This document shows, one piece after another, positions 40,530 through 60,277 of a DNA stretch of 64,000 nt. A model generated the notes under the pieces. That model was not told the origin of the DNA and ran no database searches. It was given only the letters and a program-made list of their open reading frames with translations. Each line of letters begins with the position of its first letter. Within the stretch, counting starts at the first letter, position 1. Position numbers and translations under genes: made by a program. Location of the stretch: assembly GCF_002001045.1 (NCBI RefSeq), contig NZ_MUNR01000014.1, forward strand, positions 372,001 to 436,000, written 5' to 3'. The stretch is from Rhodanobacter sp. C01 (GTDB lineage Bacteria; Pseudomonadota; Gammaproteobacteria; Xanthomonadales; Rhodanobacteraceae).

Positions 40530-41720
40530 ATGGCAAAGGGTAAATTCGAACGCACCAAGCCGCACGTGAACGTGGGCACGATTGGTCACGTGGACCACGG
40601 CAAGACGACGCTGACGGCGGCGCTGACGAAGGTCGGTGCGGAACGGTTTGGTGGCGAGTTCAAGGATTACAGCTCGATCGACGCAGCGCCGGAAGAGAAG
40701 GCGCGCGGCATCACGATCTCGACCGCCCACGTGGAATACGAGTCGCCGGTGCGCCATTACGCGCATGTGGACTGCCCGGGCCATGCCGACTACGTGAAGA
40801 ACATGATCACGGGTGCGGCGCAGATGGACGGTGCGATCCTGGTGTGCTCGGCCGCGGACGGCCCGATGCCGCAGACGCGCGAACACATCCTGCTGAGCCG
40901 TCAGGTGGGCGTGCCGTACATCGTGGTCTTCCTGAACAAGGCGGACATGGTGGACGACGCCGAGCTGCTCGAGCTGGTCGAGATGGAAGTGCGCGAGTTG
41001 CTCTCCAAGTACGAGTTCCCGGGCGACGACACCCCGATCATCCAGGGTTCGGCCAAGCTGGCGCTGGAAGGCGACCAGAGCGAGATTGGCGTGCCGGCGA
41101 TCATCAAGCTGGTCGATGCGCTGGACAGCTACATCCCGGAGCCGGTGCGCACGATCGACAAGCCGTTCCTGATGCCGGTGGAAGACGTGTTCTCGATCTC
41201 GGGCCGCGGCACCGTGGTGACCGGTCGTATCGAGCGCGGCATCATCAAGGTTGGCGACGAAATCGAAGTGGTCGGTATCCGCGACACGCAGAAGACCACG
41301 GTCACCGGCGTGGAAATGTTCCGCAAGCTGCTGGACCAGGGTCAGGCAGGCGACAACGCCGGTCTGCTGCTGCGCGGCCTGAAGCGTGACGACGTGGAGC
41401 GTGGCCAGGTGCTGGCCAAGCCGGGCACGATCACCCCGCACACGGACTTCGAGGCTGAGGTGTATGTGCTGTCGAAGGACGAGGGTGGCCGTCATACGCC
41501 GTTCTTCAAGGGCTACCGTCCGCAGTTCTACTTCCGCACGACCGACGTGACCGGCGCTTGCCAGTTGCCGGAAGGCGTGGAGATGGTGATGCCGGGCGAC
41601 AACGTGAAGATGGTGGTGAGCCTGATCCACCCGATCGCGATGGACGAAGGCCTGCGTTTCGCCATTCGCGAAGGCGGCCGCACCGTCGGCGCCGGTGTGG
41701 TGGCCAAGGTCATCAAGTAA
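40530..41720 (+). CDS. tuf: Elongation factor Tu, copy 1
   Basis: A 396-aa GTPase delivering aminoacyl-tRNA to the ribosome. G motifs are GHVDHGKT (19-26), DCPGH (81-85) and NKAD (136-139); the kirromycin/GE2270 domain-2 and domain-3 regions are intact. The protein is identical to copy 2 at 57647. Only five synonymous third-base differences were found between the two genes. Ribosome site is weak (GGGA, distant), unlike copy 2. It is cotranscribed with the upstream tRNAs, as for E. coli tufB. Confidence 0.99.
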   Translation: MAKGKFERTKPHVNVGTIGHVDHGKTTLTAALTKVGAERFGGEFKDYSSIDAAPEEKARGITISTAHVEYESPVRHYAHVDCPGHADYVKNMITGAAQMDGAILVCSAADGPMPQTREHILLSRQVGVPYIVVFLNKADMVDDAELLELVEMEVRELLSKYEFPGDDTPIIQGSAKLALEGDQSEIGVPAIIKLVDALDSYIPEPVRTIDKPFLMPVEDVFSISGRGTVVTGRIERGIIKVGDEIEVVGIRDTQKTTVTGVEMFRKLLDQGQAGDNAGLLLRGLKRDDVERGQVLAKPGTITPHTDFEAEVYVLSKDEGGRHTPFFKGYRPQFYFRTTDVTGACQLPEGVEMVMPGDNVKMVVSLIHPIAMDEGLRFAIREGGRTVGAGVVAKVIK

Positions 41721-41737
41721 ACTGCTCTCATGAAAAG

Positions 41738-41787
41738 TCCGGCATGGATGCCGGTTTGACCCTTGTCGTCATGGAGGACGGCTAAAG
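41738..41787 (+). repeat. Two-hairpin element, copy B (after tuf copy 1)
   Basis: CCGGCA-TGGA-TGCCGG followed by GTCGTC-ATGGAG-GACGGC and TAAA. Relative to copy A an A-T pair has become G-C in the second stem (compensatory change). A further 9-bp stem GGCGAGCGG/CCGCTCGCC lies at 41801-41826. Confidence 0.75.
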
Positions 41788-41851
41788 CAAAAGTTCACGG
41801 GGCGAGCGGACTCAATGCCGCTCGCCATCGTGTTTGAAGTTCAAGTCATGT

Positions 41852-41927
<76 letters not shown>

Positions 41928-42008
41928 CTCCCCGAGGATCGAGACGGGTGACGATGGCAACGCCGACCGCAAGGCACGGCATGCTGCTGGCATCCGATCA
42001 CTTAGTGC

Positions 42009-42404
42009 ATGAATACCAAGGCAGAACAGCCCAAGGGCACGAACGCCGCCGACATCGGCAAGCTGGTACTGGCGGGGCTGGTGCTGATTGCCGGTATCGT
42101 CGCCTATTCCTGGTTCGGCAGGGACGGCAGCATATCCGCGTCGGTGCGCCTGCTTGGCGTGCTGGCCGCACTGATCATCGCGCTGACGATTGCGGCGTTT
42201 ACCGCGTTGGGACGCCGGGTGCGGAACTTCGTCGGCGAATCGCAGTTCGAAATGCGCAAGGTGGTCTGGCCGACCCGCGACGAAACGATCAAGACGACCG
42301 GTATCATCATCGTGGTGGTGATTGTCTTGTCGCTGCTGCTGGGTCTGATCGACCTGATCCTGAAGTCAGTCATTCTCGACTGGCTTCTGAAGCTGGGTGC
42401 CTGA
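42009..42404 (+). CDS. secE: Preprotein translocase subunit SecE
   Basis: A 131-aa three-span SecE (helices about 17-36, 43-63, 97-120). The conserved cytosolic amphipathic stretch [20 protein letters not shown] precedes the last, essential membrane helix. SecE clamps SecY in the translocon. It is followed after seven bases by nusG, the universal secE-nusG pair. Confidence 0.96.
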   Translation: MNTKAEQPKGTNAADIGKLVLAGLVLIAGIVAYSWFGRDGSISASVRLLGVLAALIIALTIAAFTALGRRVRNFVGESQFEMRKVVWPTRDETIKTTGIIIVVVIVLSLLLGLIDLILKSVILDWLLKLGA

Positions 42405-42411
42405 GGTGAGC

Positions 42412-42972
42412 ATGAGCAAGCGCTGGTATGTGGTGCACGCCTATTCGGGCTTCGAGAATCAGGTGAAGCGTTCTCTCGAGGAGCGTATCAAGCGCGCCGA
42501 GATGGAAGAGAAATTCGGCGAAGTGCTGGTGCCGACCGAGGAAGTGATCGAGATGCGCGGTGGCCAGAAGCGCCGCAGCGATCGCAAGTTCTTTCCCGGC
42601 TACGTGCTGGTGCAGATCGAGACGAATACCGAGGGCAAGGCGCCGCGGATCGACGACGAGTGCTGGCACCTGATCAAGGAAACCCCGAAAGTCATGGGTT
42701 TCATCGGTGGCACCGCCGATCGTCCGCTGCCAATCAAGGACAGCGAAGCCGATGCCATTCTCAGTCGTGTACGCGAGGGTGTCGAGAAGCCGAGGCCCAA
42801 GGTGTTGTTCGAGCCGGGCGAGATGGTTCGTGTTACCGAAGGGCCGTTCAACGATTTCAACGGCGTGGTCGAGGAAGTCAACTACGAGAAGAGCCGCCTG
42901 CGCGTCGCGGTGCTGATCTTCGGTCGGTCGACCCCGGTCGAGCTGGAATTCGGTCAGGTCGAGAAAGCCTGA
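42412..42972 (+). CDS. nusG: Transcription termination/antitermination factor NusG
   Basis: A 186-aa factor binding RNA polymerase (NGN domain, opening [20 protein letters not shown]) and, through the C-terminal KOW domain ([20 protein letters not shown]), Rho or ribosomal protein S10. GAGGTGAG precedes ATG 42412; a GTG two codons upstream is less likely. The following 31 bases before the rplK promoter carry only a weak CCCTG/CAGGG hairpin. Confidence 0.97.
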   Translation: MSKRWYVVHAYSGFENQVKRSLEERIKRAEMEEKFGEVLVPTEEVIEMRGGQKRRSDRKFFPGYVLVQIETNTEGKAPRIDDECWHLIKETPKVMGFIGGTADRPLPIKDSEADAILSRVREGVEKPRPKVLFEPGEMVRVTEGPFNDFNGVVEEVNYEKSRLRVAVLIFGRSTPVELEFGQVEKA

Positions 42973-43003
42973 CCCCCTGCCGCAGGGCATCCTGGCACGG
43001 GGA

Positions 43004-43032
43004 TTGCTGTCCGGCTGGCAAATCTCTATACT
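43004..43032 (+). promoter_or_regulatory. Sigma-70 promoter upstream of rplK
   Basis: TTGCTG and TATACT separated by 17 bases, with a GC-rich TGCGCGG after the -10. It would give a leader of about 130 bases before rplK, where L1 feedback on rplKA is expected from E. coli. Confidence 0.8.
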
Positions 43033-43169
43033 GCGCGGTTCACGCTGGATCATTTTCGATCCGGCGTGCCCGCGTTTCAGGATCCGCAAGAGGTGGATCC
43101 TTCCTTCCATCCACGGACTGGTGAACAGCGAGGAGCCGCAAGGCGCCTGGACTCGCGAGGAAAAATCCA

Positions 43170-43598
43170 ATGGCAAAGAAAGTTGTCGGTTACATCAAGC
43201 TGCAGGTCAAGGCCGGTCAGGCCAACCCGTCGCCGCCGGTAGGTCCGGCGCTGGGTCAGCGCGGTCTGAACATCATGGAGTTCTGCAAGGCGTTCAATGC
43301 CGCCACGCAGAAGCTGGAGCCGGGTCTGCCGATTCCGACCATCATCACCGCGTACTCCGATCGCAGCTTCACCTTCATCACCAAGACCCCGCCCGCCACG
43401 ATCCTTCTGAAGAAGGCTACCGGTGTCACCAAGGGTTCGCAGAAGCCGAATACCGACAAGGTCGGCAAGGTCACCCGCAAGCAGCTGGAAGATATTGCGA
43501 AGCAGAAGGAGCCTGATCTGACGGCTGCCGATCTCGACGCCGCGGTGCGCACCATTGCCGGTAGCGCCCGCAGCATGGGCCTTGTGGTGGAGGGTTAA
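43170..43598 (+). CDS. rplK: 50S ribosomal protein L11
   Basis: A 142-aa protein of the GTPase-associated centre, binding 23S rRNA helices 43/44. [29 protein letters not shown] and the C-terminal RNA-binding segment are intact, including the prolines at the thiostrepton site (PSPPVGPA). GAGGAAAAATCC precedes the ATG. It is followed three bases later by rplA. Confidence 0.99.
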   Translation: MAKKVVGYIKLQVKAGQANPSPPVGPALGQRGLNIMEFCKAFNAATQKLEPGLPIPTIITAYSDRSFTFITKTPPATILLKKATGVTKGSQKPNTDKVGKVTRKQLEDIAKQKEPDLTAADLDAAVRTIAGSARSMGLVVEG

Positions 43599-43601
43599 GA
43601 C

Positions 43602-44309
43602 ATGGCAAAGCTCACGAAGCGTATGAAGTCGGCTCAGGCCGCAGTGCAGCCGGGCAAGTTCTATGGCCTGGAAGAAGCCTTGAAGATCGTCAAGGACAAC
43701 GCCAAGGCAAAGTTCGCCGAGTCGGTGGACGTGGCTGTGCGTCTGGGCATCGACGCGAAGAAGTCCGACCAGGGCGTGCGTGGTTCCTCGCTGCTGCCGC
43801 ACGGCACCGGCAAGACCGTCAAGGTTGCCGTGTTCTGCCCGCCGGGCGAGAAGGCTGAGGCCGCCAAGGCCGCCGGTGCCGACGCGGTCGGCATGGACGA
43901 TCTGGCCGAGCGCATGCAGGCGGGTGATCTCGACTTCGGTCGGGTGATCGCCACGCCGGACGCGATGCGCGTGGTCGGCAAGCTCGGTCAGCTGCTCGGC
44001 CCGCGCGGCCTGATGCCGAATCCCAAGGACGGCTCGGTCACCGCCGACGTCGCCACGGCCGTCAAGAACGCCAAGGCCGGCCAGGTGAAGTTCCGCAACG
44101 ACAAGGCGGGCATCGTCCACGCCACCATCGGCAAGGTCGGGTTCGAAGCCTCGCAGCTTGCCGATAACCTCAATACGCTGATCGCCGATCTGGTCAAGGC
44201 AAAGCCGTCGACGGCCAAGGGCGTGTTTCTGCAGAAGGTTGCACTGTCCAGCACGATGGGTGTCGGCGTTGCCGTCGATACCTCGTCGCTGACCATCGCG
44301 ACCAAGTAA
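43602..44309 (+). CDS. rplA: 50S ribosomal protein L1
   Basis: A 235-aa L1-stalk protein and, in E. coli, translational repressor of the L11 operon. [15 protein letters not shown] and the [18 protein letters not shown] segment are diagnostic. Length is normal. It is closely spaced after rplK; a strong terminator-like hairpin follows before the rplJ leader. Confidence 0.99.
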   Translation: MAKLTKRMKSAQAAVQPGKFYGLEEALKIVKDNAKAKFAESVDVAVRLGIDAKKSDQGVRGSSLLPHGTGKTVKVAVFCPPGEKAEAAKAAGADAVGMDDLAERMQAGDLDFGRVIATPDAMRVVGKLGQLLGPRGLMPNPKDGSVTADVATAVKNAKAGQVKFRNDKAGIVHATIGKVGFEASQLADNLNTLIADLVKAKPSTAKGVFLQKVALSSTMGVGVAVDTSSLTIATK

Positions 44310-44318
44310 GGCTCAAGT

Positions 44319-44353
44319 CCCGCGCTGGCGAAATGCCGGTGCGGGCAGTTTTT
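44319..44353 (+). terminator. Attenuator-type hairpin between rplA and rplJ
   Basis: An 11-bp stem CCCGCGCTGGC/GCCGGTGCGGG (two G-T pairs), loop GAAAT, followed after three bases by TTTTT. It would end a share of rplKA transcripts and lower read-through into rplJL-rpoBC. Confidence 0.8.
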
Positions 44354-44662
44354 GAAGGCAGTCCCGGCAACGCTTGAAGGTTTCCGGGACCGCCGTCAAA
44401 GACCGCAGGCGCGTTCAGCGCGCGACGACGACGGGCAGGGAGCTCGTGTTCGGCAAGGAATCGCCGTCGCCGCCAGCGGGATCGCTTAATCGGATTTCTC
44501 GCAAATCCGGCCTGCGCAGATGGTGTAGCCCCTTCTGGAATTGTTCGATTTGTTCTGGAAAGGCCACCACCCGGGACACCTTGTGTCCCCGACGTCACGG
44601 AAGGCGTCGCCCAGGACCGCAAGCGGCAGGAGCCGTGAGCGGAGTTCATTTGGAGGAGTGCA
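44354..44662 (+). promoter_or_regulatory. Long leader of rplJ-rplL (L10 leader region)
   Basis: About 310 bases without a gene. Local hairpins visible are CGGATTT/AAATCCG (44491-44509) and GGGACAC-CTT-GTGTCCC (44573-44589), then GGAGGAG before rplJ. In E. coli the equivalent leader binds L10(L12)4 for autorepression; the position fits but the L10 site was not verified. No convincing promoter is seen. Confidence 0.6.
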
Positions 44663-45196
44663 ATGGCTCTCAATCTGTCTCAGAAGAAAGAAGTAGTCGC
44701 CGAACTGGCAGAGGTTGCCGCAAAGGCTCACTCCCTGGTCGCTGCCGAGTATGCGGGCACCACGGTCGAACAGATGACCGCGATGCGCAAGAAGGCTCGC
44801 GAAACCGGTGTGTACTTGAGAGTTGTCAAGAACACGCTGGCATCGCGCGCCGTGGCCGGTACCGAATTCGAGGTCGTCAAGGACGCCCTGGTCGGTCCGC
44901 TGCTGTACGCATTCTCGACGGAAGAGCCCGGCGCAGCCGGGCGTCTGATCAAGGAATTTGCCAAGGGCAACGACAAGCTGAAGGCGAAAGTCGTCTCGGT
45001 GGAAGGCAAGCTGCTGCCGGCTGCGCATGTCGACGTGCTGGCCTCGCTGCCGACCCGCGAACAGGCGCTGGCCATGCTGGCCCGCGTGCTGGCCGAGCCG
45101 GCCACGATGTTCGCCCGTGTCGTCAAGGCTGTGGCCGACAAGCAGGGTGGTGGCGAAGTCGCTGCCGAAGCCCCGGCCGAAGCCGAGCCCGCCTAA
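44663..45196 (+). CDS. rplJ: 50S ribosomal protein L10
   Basis: A 177-aa protein that anchors L7/L12 dimers to the ribosome. The N-terminal RNA-binding domain ([42 protein letters not shown]) is followed by the helix for L12 binding and an Ala/Glu-rich tail. The upstream GGAGGAG is the strongest ribosome site in the area, fitting high expression and autoregulation. Confidence 0.98.
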   Translation: MALNLSQKKEVVAELAEVAAKAHSLVAAEYAGTTVEQMTAMRKKARETGVYLRVVKNTLASRAVAGTEFEVVKDALVGPLLYAFSTEEPGAAGRLIKEFAKGNDKLKAKVVSVEGKLLPAAHVDVLASLPTREQALAMLARVLAEPATMFARVVKAVADKQGGGEVAAEAPAEAEPA

Positions 45197-45243
45197 GTTC
45201 ACCGTCTATTCAAACCGAATCCAATTTCCAGAGGTAAATGAAA

Positions 45244-45612
45244 ATGTCCCTGACCAACGAACAGATCGTTGAAGCTGTCGCCGCCAAATCGCTCATGGAA
45301 GTGATGGACCTGGTGAAGGCCATCGAAGAGAAGTTTGGCGTGACCGCTGCTGCCCCGGTTGCCGTGGCCGGCCCGGCCGCTGCTGCCCCGGTTGCCGAAG
45401 CGCAGACCGAGTTCGACGTGATCCTGAAGAACGCCGGCGCCAAGAAGGTCGACGTGATCAAGGCCGTCCGCGCCATCACCGGCCTGGGCCTGAAGGAAGC
45501 CAAGGACCTCACCGAGGCCGGCGGCGTCCTGAAGGAAGCCGTGTCGAAGGAAGACGCCGACAAGTTCAAGAAGGAACTCGAAGCTGCCGGCGCCACGGTC
45601 GAACTGAAGTAA
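45244..45612 (+). CDS. rplL: 50S ribosomal protein L7/L12
   Basis: A 122-aa stalk protein that recruits translation GTPases. It has the N-terminal dimerisation helices, an Ala-rich hinge (about 36-52) and the C-terminal domain with [26 protein letters not shown] 45244 is preferred over ATG 45238 because GAGGT then lies at a normal eight-base distance and the start is MSLT as in relatives. Confidence 0.98.
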   Translation: MSLTNEQIVEAVAAKSLMEVMDLVKAIEEKFGVTAAAPVAVAGPAAAAPVAEAQTEFDVILKNAGAKKVDVIKAVRAITGLGLKEAKDLTEAGGVLKEAVSKEDADKFKKELEAAGATVELK

Positions 45613-45654
45613 TTGGCGCCCTTGCGCGTCGTCAGTTTGATCTAGCGTCAAGCA

Positions 45655-45682
45655 AGCCTGGGGGCGTGAGCCCCCGGGCTTT
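45655..45682 (+). terminator. Attenuator-type hairpin between rplL and rpoB
   Basis: An 11-bp stem AGCCTGGGGGC/GCCCCCGGGCT (one T-G pair) with loop GTGA followed by TT. In E. coli a partial terminator at this place reduces rpoBC expression relative to rplJL. Confidence 0.75.
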
Positions 45683-45715
45683 GCCTGCTTAGGCGCGAAA
45701 GAGTTGAGCGAGGAG

Positions 45716-45764
45716 GGGAATGGAGAATTGGGAATCGTCAGGCGATTCCACATTCTCGATTCCC
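45716..45764 (+). other. 22-bp imperfect stem-loop in the rplL-rpoB spacer
   Basis: Two 22-base arms pair at 19 of 22 positions around loop TCAGG. The arms contain repeated GGGAAT/ATTCCC units, reminiscent of Xanthomonadales intergenic heptad repeats. The place corresponds to the RNase III processing hairpin of E. coli, so it may serve mRNA processing (inference). Confidence 0.65.
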
Positions 45765-45850
45765 AAATCCCCGGATTTGTGAACATCTGATTTTTCATTC
45801 AGCCGGTGTGTGCACCACCGGCGTCACTGCGAACCGAGGCGCTACCGATC

Positions 45851-50011
<4,161 letters not shown>

Positions 50012-50036
50012 TCCGCGCAGTCACCGGAGATTTCGA

Positions 50037-54251
<4,215 letters not shown>

Positions 54252-54280
54252 GTCCGTTCCGGACTCCGCTCGCTGACATA

Positions 54281-54313
54281 CGAAATGAGGTGCATGGATG
54301 CACCTCGTGTTCG
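54281..54313 (+). repeat. CGAAATGAGG stem-loop element, copy upstream of rpsL
   Basis: GAGGTGCA-TGGA-TGCACCTC is a perfect 8-bp stem, preceded by CGAAAT and followed by GTGTTCG. A sister copy lies in the rpsJ leader at 59027-59058. It stands between the rpoC stop and the rpsL promoter. Confidence 0.7.
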
Positions 54314-54337
54314 GGTCCAGGATGACAGAGCGTTGGC

Positions 54338-54366
54338 TTGCCTATGGCAGGCTGCTCATGTTAAAT
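54338..54366 (+). promoter_or_regulatory. Sigma-70 promoter of the str operon (rpsL)
   Basis: TTGCCT and TTAAAT separated by exactly 17 bases, about 60 bases before the rpsL start. It allows rpsL-rpsG-fusA-tuf to be expressed apart from rpoBC. Confidence 0.75.
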
Positions 54367-54428
54367 TCCCGCTTCTTGGCAGACCGAGCTTATTCGGGCT
54401 GCCTTTATGTTTTCAGGAACAGCTTCGC

Positions 54429-54803
<375 letters not shown>

Positions 54804-54815
54804 AGGACTCGAAAC

Positions 54816-55283
54816 ATGTCGCGTAAAGGTTCACATCCCGCCCGTCTGGTTCTGCCGGATCCCAAGCATGGCAGCCAGCTGATCGCCCGCTTCATCAACA
54901 TGGTGATGAAGAGCGGCAAGAAGTCCGTGGCCGAGAGCATCGTTTACGGTGCGCTGCAGCACATTGGCGAAAAGAATGCCGAGCCGGTGGCTCTGGTCGA
55001 GAAGGCGCTCAACAACATCGCTCCGGCGGTCGAAGTCAAGTCGCGTCGTGTCGGTGGCGCCACCTATCAGGTGCCGGTGGAAGTTCGTCCGGGTCGCCGC
55101 ATGGCGCTGGCGATGCGCTGGGTCATCGATGCCGCCCGCAAGCGTGGCGAGACCTCGATGCCGCGCAAGCTGGCCGCCGAGCTGCTCGAGGCTTCGGAAA
55201 GCCGCGGTGGCGCGGCCAAGAAGCGCGAAGAGACGCATCGTATGGCGGAAGCCAACAAGGCCTTCTCGCACTACCGCTGGTAA
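54816..55283 (+). CDS. rpsG: 30S ribosomal protein S7
   Basis: A 155-aa primary 16S rRNA-binding protein that nucleates assembly of the 30S head and, in E. coli, represses the str operon. [20 protein letters not shown] and [23 protein letters not shown] are conserved. It follows rpsL by 12 bases. The spacer to fusA is unusually rich in hairpins. Confidence 0.99.
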   Translation: MSRKGSHPARLVLPDPKHGSQLIARFINMVMKSGKKSVAESIVYGALQHIGEKNAEPVALVEKALNNIAPAVEVKSRRVGGATYQVPVEVRPGRRMALAMRWVIDAARKRGETSMPRKLAAELLEASESRGGAAKKREETHRMAEANKAFSHYRW

Positions 55284-55288
55284 TTGTT

Positions 55289-55402
55289 TTGTTTTGCCGT
55301 CCTCGATGACGGTAAAACAAACCCGCCATCCATGGCGGATTCCTGAGGTTCAAGCCGTCTTCTCTGATGGCTTGAACAAGCCGGCATTCCTGCCGGATTT
55401 TT
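55289..55402 (+). other. Four consecutive stem-loops between rpsG and fusA
   Basis: Stem 1, 55289-55320: 13 bp with one G-T, loop CTCGAT. Stem 2, 55323-55338: CCGCCA-TCCA-TGGCGG. Stem 3, 55349-55376: 11 bp, loop TTCTCT. Stem 4, 55381-55402: CCGGCA-TTCC-TGCCGG followed by ATTTTT, terminator-like. Together they fill most of the 186-base spacer. Confidence 0.75.
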
Positions 55403-55469
55403 CATGAGAAGTGCGGCCCGGACGGCTGCTTTGAATCGGGGCAATCAGGCCCGGCACAGGTAAATAGCA

Positions 55470-57599
<2,130 letters not shown>

Positions 57600-57646
57600 T
57601 AAGGCTACGCTTCCACATACAACGTTCTTTTATAGAGGTCTGAGTC

Positions 57647-58837
57647 ATGGCAAAGGGTAAATTCGAACGCACCAAGCCGCACGTGAACGTGGGCACGATT
57701 GGTCACGTGGACCACGGCAAGACGACGCTGACGGCGGCGCTGACGAAGGTCGGTGCGGAACGGTTTGGTGGCGAGTTCAAGGATTACAGCTCGATCGACG
57801 CAGCGCCGGAAGAGAAGGCGCGCGGCATCACGATCTCGACCGCCCACGTGGAATACGAGTCGCCGGTGCGCCATTACGCGCATGTGGACTGCCCGGGCCA
57901 TGCCGACTACGTGAAGAACATGATCACGGGTGCGGCGCAGATGGACGGTGCGATCCTGGTGTGCTCGGCCGCGGACGGCCCGATGCCGCAGACGCGCGAA
58001 CACATTCTGCTGAGCCGTCAGGTGGGCGTGCCGTACATCGTGGTCTTCCTGAACAAGGCGGACATGGTGGACGACGCCGAGCTGCTCGAGCTGGTCGAGA
58101 TGGAAGTGCGCGAGCTGCTCTCCAAGTACGAGTTCCCGGGCGACGACACCCCGATCATCCAGGGTTCGGCCAAGCTGGCGCTGGAAGGCGACCAGAGCGA
58201 GATTGGCGTGCCGGCGATCATCAAGCTGGTCGATGCGCTGGACAGCTATATCCCGGAGCCGGTGCGCACGATCGACAAGCCGTTCCTGATGCCGGTGGAA
58301 GACGTGTTCTCGATCTCGGGCCGCGGCACCGTGGTGACCGGTCGTATCGAGCGCGGCATCATCAAGGTCGGCGACGAAATCGAAGTGGTCGGTATCCGCG
58401 ACACGCAGAAGACCACGGTCACCGGCGTGGAAATGTTCCGCAAGCTGCTGGATCAGGGTCAGGCAGGCGACAACGCCGGTCTGCTGCTGCGCGGCCTGAA
58501 GCGTGACGACGTGGAGCGTGGCCAGGTGCTGGCCAAGCCGGGCACGATCACCCCGCACACGGACTTCGAGGCTGAGGTGTATGTGCTGTCGAAGGACGAG
58601 GGTGGCCGTCATACGCCGTTCTTCAAGGGCTACCGTCCGCAGTTCTACTTCCGCACGACCGACGTGACCGGCGCTTGCCAGTTGCCGGAAGGCGTGGAGA
58701 TGGTGATGCCGGGCGACAACGTGAAGATGGTGGTGAGCCTGATCCACCCGATCGCGATGGACGAAGGCCTGCGTTTCGCCATTCGCGAAGGCGGCCGCAC
58801 CGTCGGCGCCGGTGTGGTGGCCAAGGTCATCAAGTAA
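57647..58837 (+). CDS. tuf: Elongation factor Tu, copy 2
   Basis: Same 396-aa protein as copy 1 at 40530, with the same G motifs. It is in the classical str-operon place after fusA (tufA position) and has a better ribosome site (GAGGT eleven bases upstream). The 47-base gap to fusA holds nothing else. Near-identity to copy 1 at the DNA level, including wobble positions, points to ongoing gene conversion. Confidence 0.99.
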   Translation: MAKGKFERTKPHVNVGTIGHVDHGKTTLTAALTKVGAERFGGEFKDYSSIDAAPEEKARGITISTAHVEYESPVRHYAHVDCPGHADYVKNMITGAAQMDGAILVCSAADGPMPQTREHILLSRQVGVPYIVVFLNKADMVDDAELLELVEMEVRELLSKYEFPGDDTPIIQGSAKLALEGDQSEIGVPAIIKLVDALDSYIPEPVRTIDKPFLMPVEDVFSISGRGTVVTGRIERGIIKVGDEIEVVGIRDTQKTTVTGVEMFRKLLDQGQAGDNAGLLLRGLKRDDVERGQVLAKPGTITPHTDFEAEVYVLSKDEGGRHTPFFKGYRPQFYFRTTDVTGACQLPEGVEMVMPGDNVKMVVSLIHPIAMDEGLRFAIREGGRTVGAGVVAKVIK

Positions 58838-58843
58838 GTTCTG

Positions 58844-58871
58844 TTATCCCGGCAGCTGGCTGCCGGGATAA
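58844..58871 (+). terminator. 13-bp palindrome directly after tuf copy 2
   Basis: TTATCCCGGCAGC-TG-GCTGCCGGGATAA, a perfect stem beginning six bases after the tuf stop, followed by TT only. It probably ends or processes the str-operon mRNA. Confidence 0.7.
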
Positions 58872-58873
58872 TT

Positions 58874-58914
58874 CCCGACGTTGTGATCCGACCAACTGGT
58901 CGGATAACGTCGGG
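58874..58914 (+). other. Second large stem-loop in the tuf-rpsJ spacer
   Basis: Outer stem CCCGACGTT/AACGTCGGG (9 bp) and inner stem ATCCGACC/GGTCGGAT (8 bp, loop AACT), with a three-base GTG bulge on the left side. All 17 pairs are Watson-Crick. A small CGATG-TTTTT-CATCG hairpin follows at 58931-58945. Confidence 0.75.
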
Positions 58915-58951
58915 TAAGTGAGACGGCCTGCGATGTTTTTCATCGAGGTAC

Positions 58952-58980
58952 TTCACTAAGCCGAAATTTGCATGTATACT
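58952..58980 (+). promoter_or_regulatory. Sigma-70 promoter of the S10 operon
   Basis: TTCACT and TATACT separated by 17 bases, followed by a TCGCAG discriminator. It predicts a leader of about 305 bases before rpsJ. Confidence 0.75.
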
Positions 58981-59292
58981 TCGCAGCTTGCTTATCGATA
59001 GAGGTTAATCCTCGGTCGATCTACCGCGAAATGAGGCGCAGGATGCGCTTCGAGTTCGCAGGCCGGGATGGCCCTCGCAATTCAATGTAATCACAGGGTG
59101 CAGCCCTGCTGATTACGTTTTTTTGCGTGATACGCAATTTTGTCCAAGTGAGCCGCCTGGCGCTCGCTTGGGCTTTTCGAATTGGGGCTGTGCGTTTTGT
59201 ACGCGGCTACCGATGTGGTGCTAAAGGGTTGTGCGAGGCGGTGAGAAGCCGTTTCGTTTCACATTACGTTCTTTCGACAACAGGACACGGTT
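58981..59292 (+). promoter_or_regulatory. Long structured leader of the S10 operon
   Basis: No gene is seen in this stretch. In order it holds the CGAAATGAGG stem-loop (59027-59058), the terminator-like hairpin (59087-59124), a second hairpin with TTTT (59144-59177), and about 115 bases to rpsJ. The layout recalls the E. coli S10 leader, where L4 causes transcription attenuation and translational repression. Confidence 0.7.
59087..59124 (+). terminator. Terminator/attenuator hairpin inside the S10 leader
   Basis: A 12-bp stem (GTAATCACAGGG against CCCTG-C-TGATTAC with one bulged C), loop TGCAG, then G and seven T. This is the most canonical intrinsic terminator in the window, yet it lies about 170 bases upstream of rpsJ and after the promoter. 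Confidence 0.8.
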
Positions 59293-59604
59293 ATGGCGAA
59301 CCAGAAGATTCGGATTCGGCTGAAAGCGTACGATCATCGTCTGATCGATCGTTCGGCCAGCGAGATCGTCGAGACGGCAAAGCGCACGGGTGCCACGGTA
59401 CTCGGCCCGATCCCGCTTCCGACCAAGATCGAGCGTTACACCATTCTGACGTCGCCGCACGTCGACAAGGATGCACGCGACCAGTACGAGACCCGTACGC
59501 ACAAGCGTGTGCTCGACATCGTCGACCCGAACGACAAAACCGTGGACGCGCTCATGAAGCTTGATCTCGCCGCTGGCGTCGATGTTCAGATCAAGCTCGG
59601 TTGA
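59293..59604 (+). CDS. rpsJ: 30S ribosomal protein S10
   Basis: A 103-aa protein of the 30S head that also serves as NusE in antitermination, binding NusB and Nus[29 protein letters not shown] and the [12 protein letters not shown] loop are conserved. It is the first gene of the S10 operon and follows a long leader. Confidence 0.99.
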   Translation: MANQKIRIRLKAYDHRLIDRSASEIVETAKRTGATVLGPIPLPTKIERYTILTSPHVDKDARDQYETRTHKRVLDIVDPNDKTVDALMKLDLAAGVDVQIKLG

Positions 59605-59624
59605 GCGACAGACAGGATACGAAG

Positions 59625-60266
59625 ATGAGTATCGGATTGGTTGGCCGCAAATGCGGCATGAGCCGACTCTTCACTGAAGATGGCCGCTCGATTCCGGTGA
59701 CGCTGATTGAAGCGACGCCGAACCGCGTGACCCAGTTGAAGACGGACGATAACGATGGCTACAGCGCCGTCCAGGTTTCCGCGGGCAGCAAGCGCGCGAA
59801 CCTGCTGACGCAGCCGCTGAAGGGTCATTACGCGAAGGCCAAGGTTGAGCCGGGTCGTGGCTTGTGGGAATTCCGCGTGTCTGCCGACGATCTCGGCAAG
59901 TACACCGTGGGCAGCGAGATCAAGGCAGACGACGTGTTCACCGTCGGCCAGATCGTCGACGTTGCAGGCGTGTCGAAGGGCAAGGGCTTCCAGGGCACGA
60001 TCAAGCGCTGGAACTTCAAGATGGGTGACGCCACCCACGGTAACTCGCTGTCGCATCGCGCGCCGGGCTCCATCGGTCAGCGCCAGACGCCGGGCCGCGT
60101 GTTCCCGGGCAAGAAGATGTCCGGCCACATGGGTGCAGTGAACCGCACACAGCAGGGTCTGGAAGTGGTCAAGGTCGACGCCGAGCGTCATCTGATCGCG
60201 GTGAAGGGTGCGGTACCGGGTGCAACCGGTGGCGACGTCATCATCCGCCCGACGACGAAGAGCTGA
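59625..60266 (+). CDS. rplC: 50S ribosomal protein L3
   Basis: A 213-aa 23S rRNA-binding protein near the peptidyl-transferase centre. The central loop [19 protein letters not shown] and the [37 protein letters not shown] region (partly quoted) include the methylated-Gln site area. ATG 59625 gives [12 protein letters not shown], the family start. Confidence 0.98.
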   Translation: MSIGLVGRKCGMSRLFTEDGRSIPVTLIEATPNRVTQLKTDDNDGYSAVQVSAGSKRANLLTQPLKGHYAKAKVEPGRGLWEFRVSADDLGKYTVGSEIKADDVFTVGQIVDVAGVSKGKGFQGTIKRWNFKMGDATHGNSLSHRAPGSIGQRQTPGRVFPGKKMSGHMGAVNRTQQGLEVVKVDAERHLIAVKGAVPGATGGDVIIRPTTKS

Positions 60267-60277
60267 GGAGAGACGCC

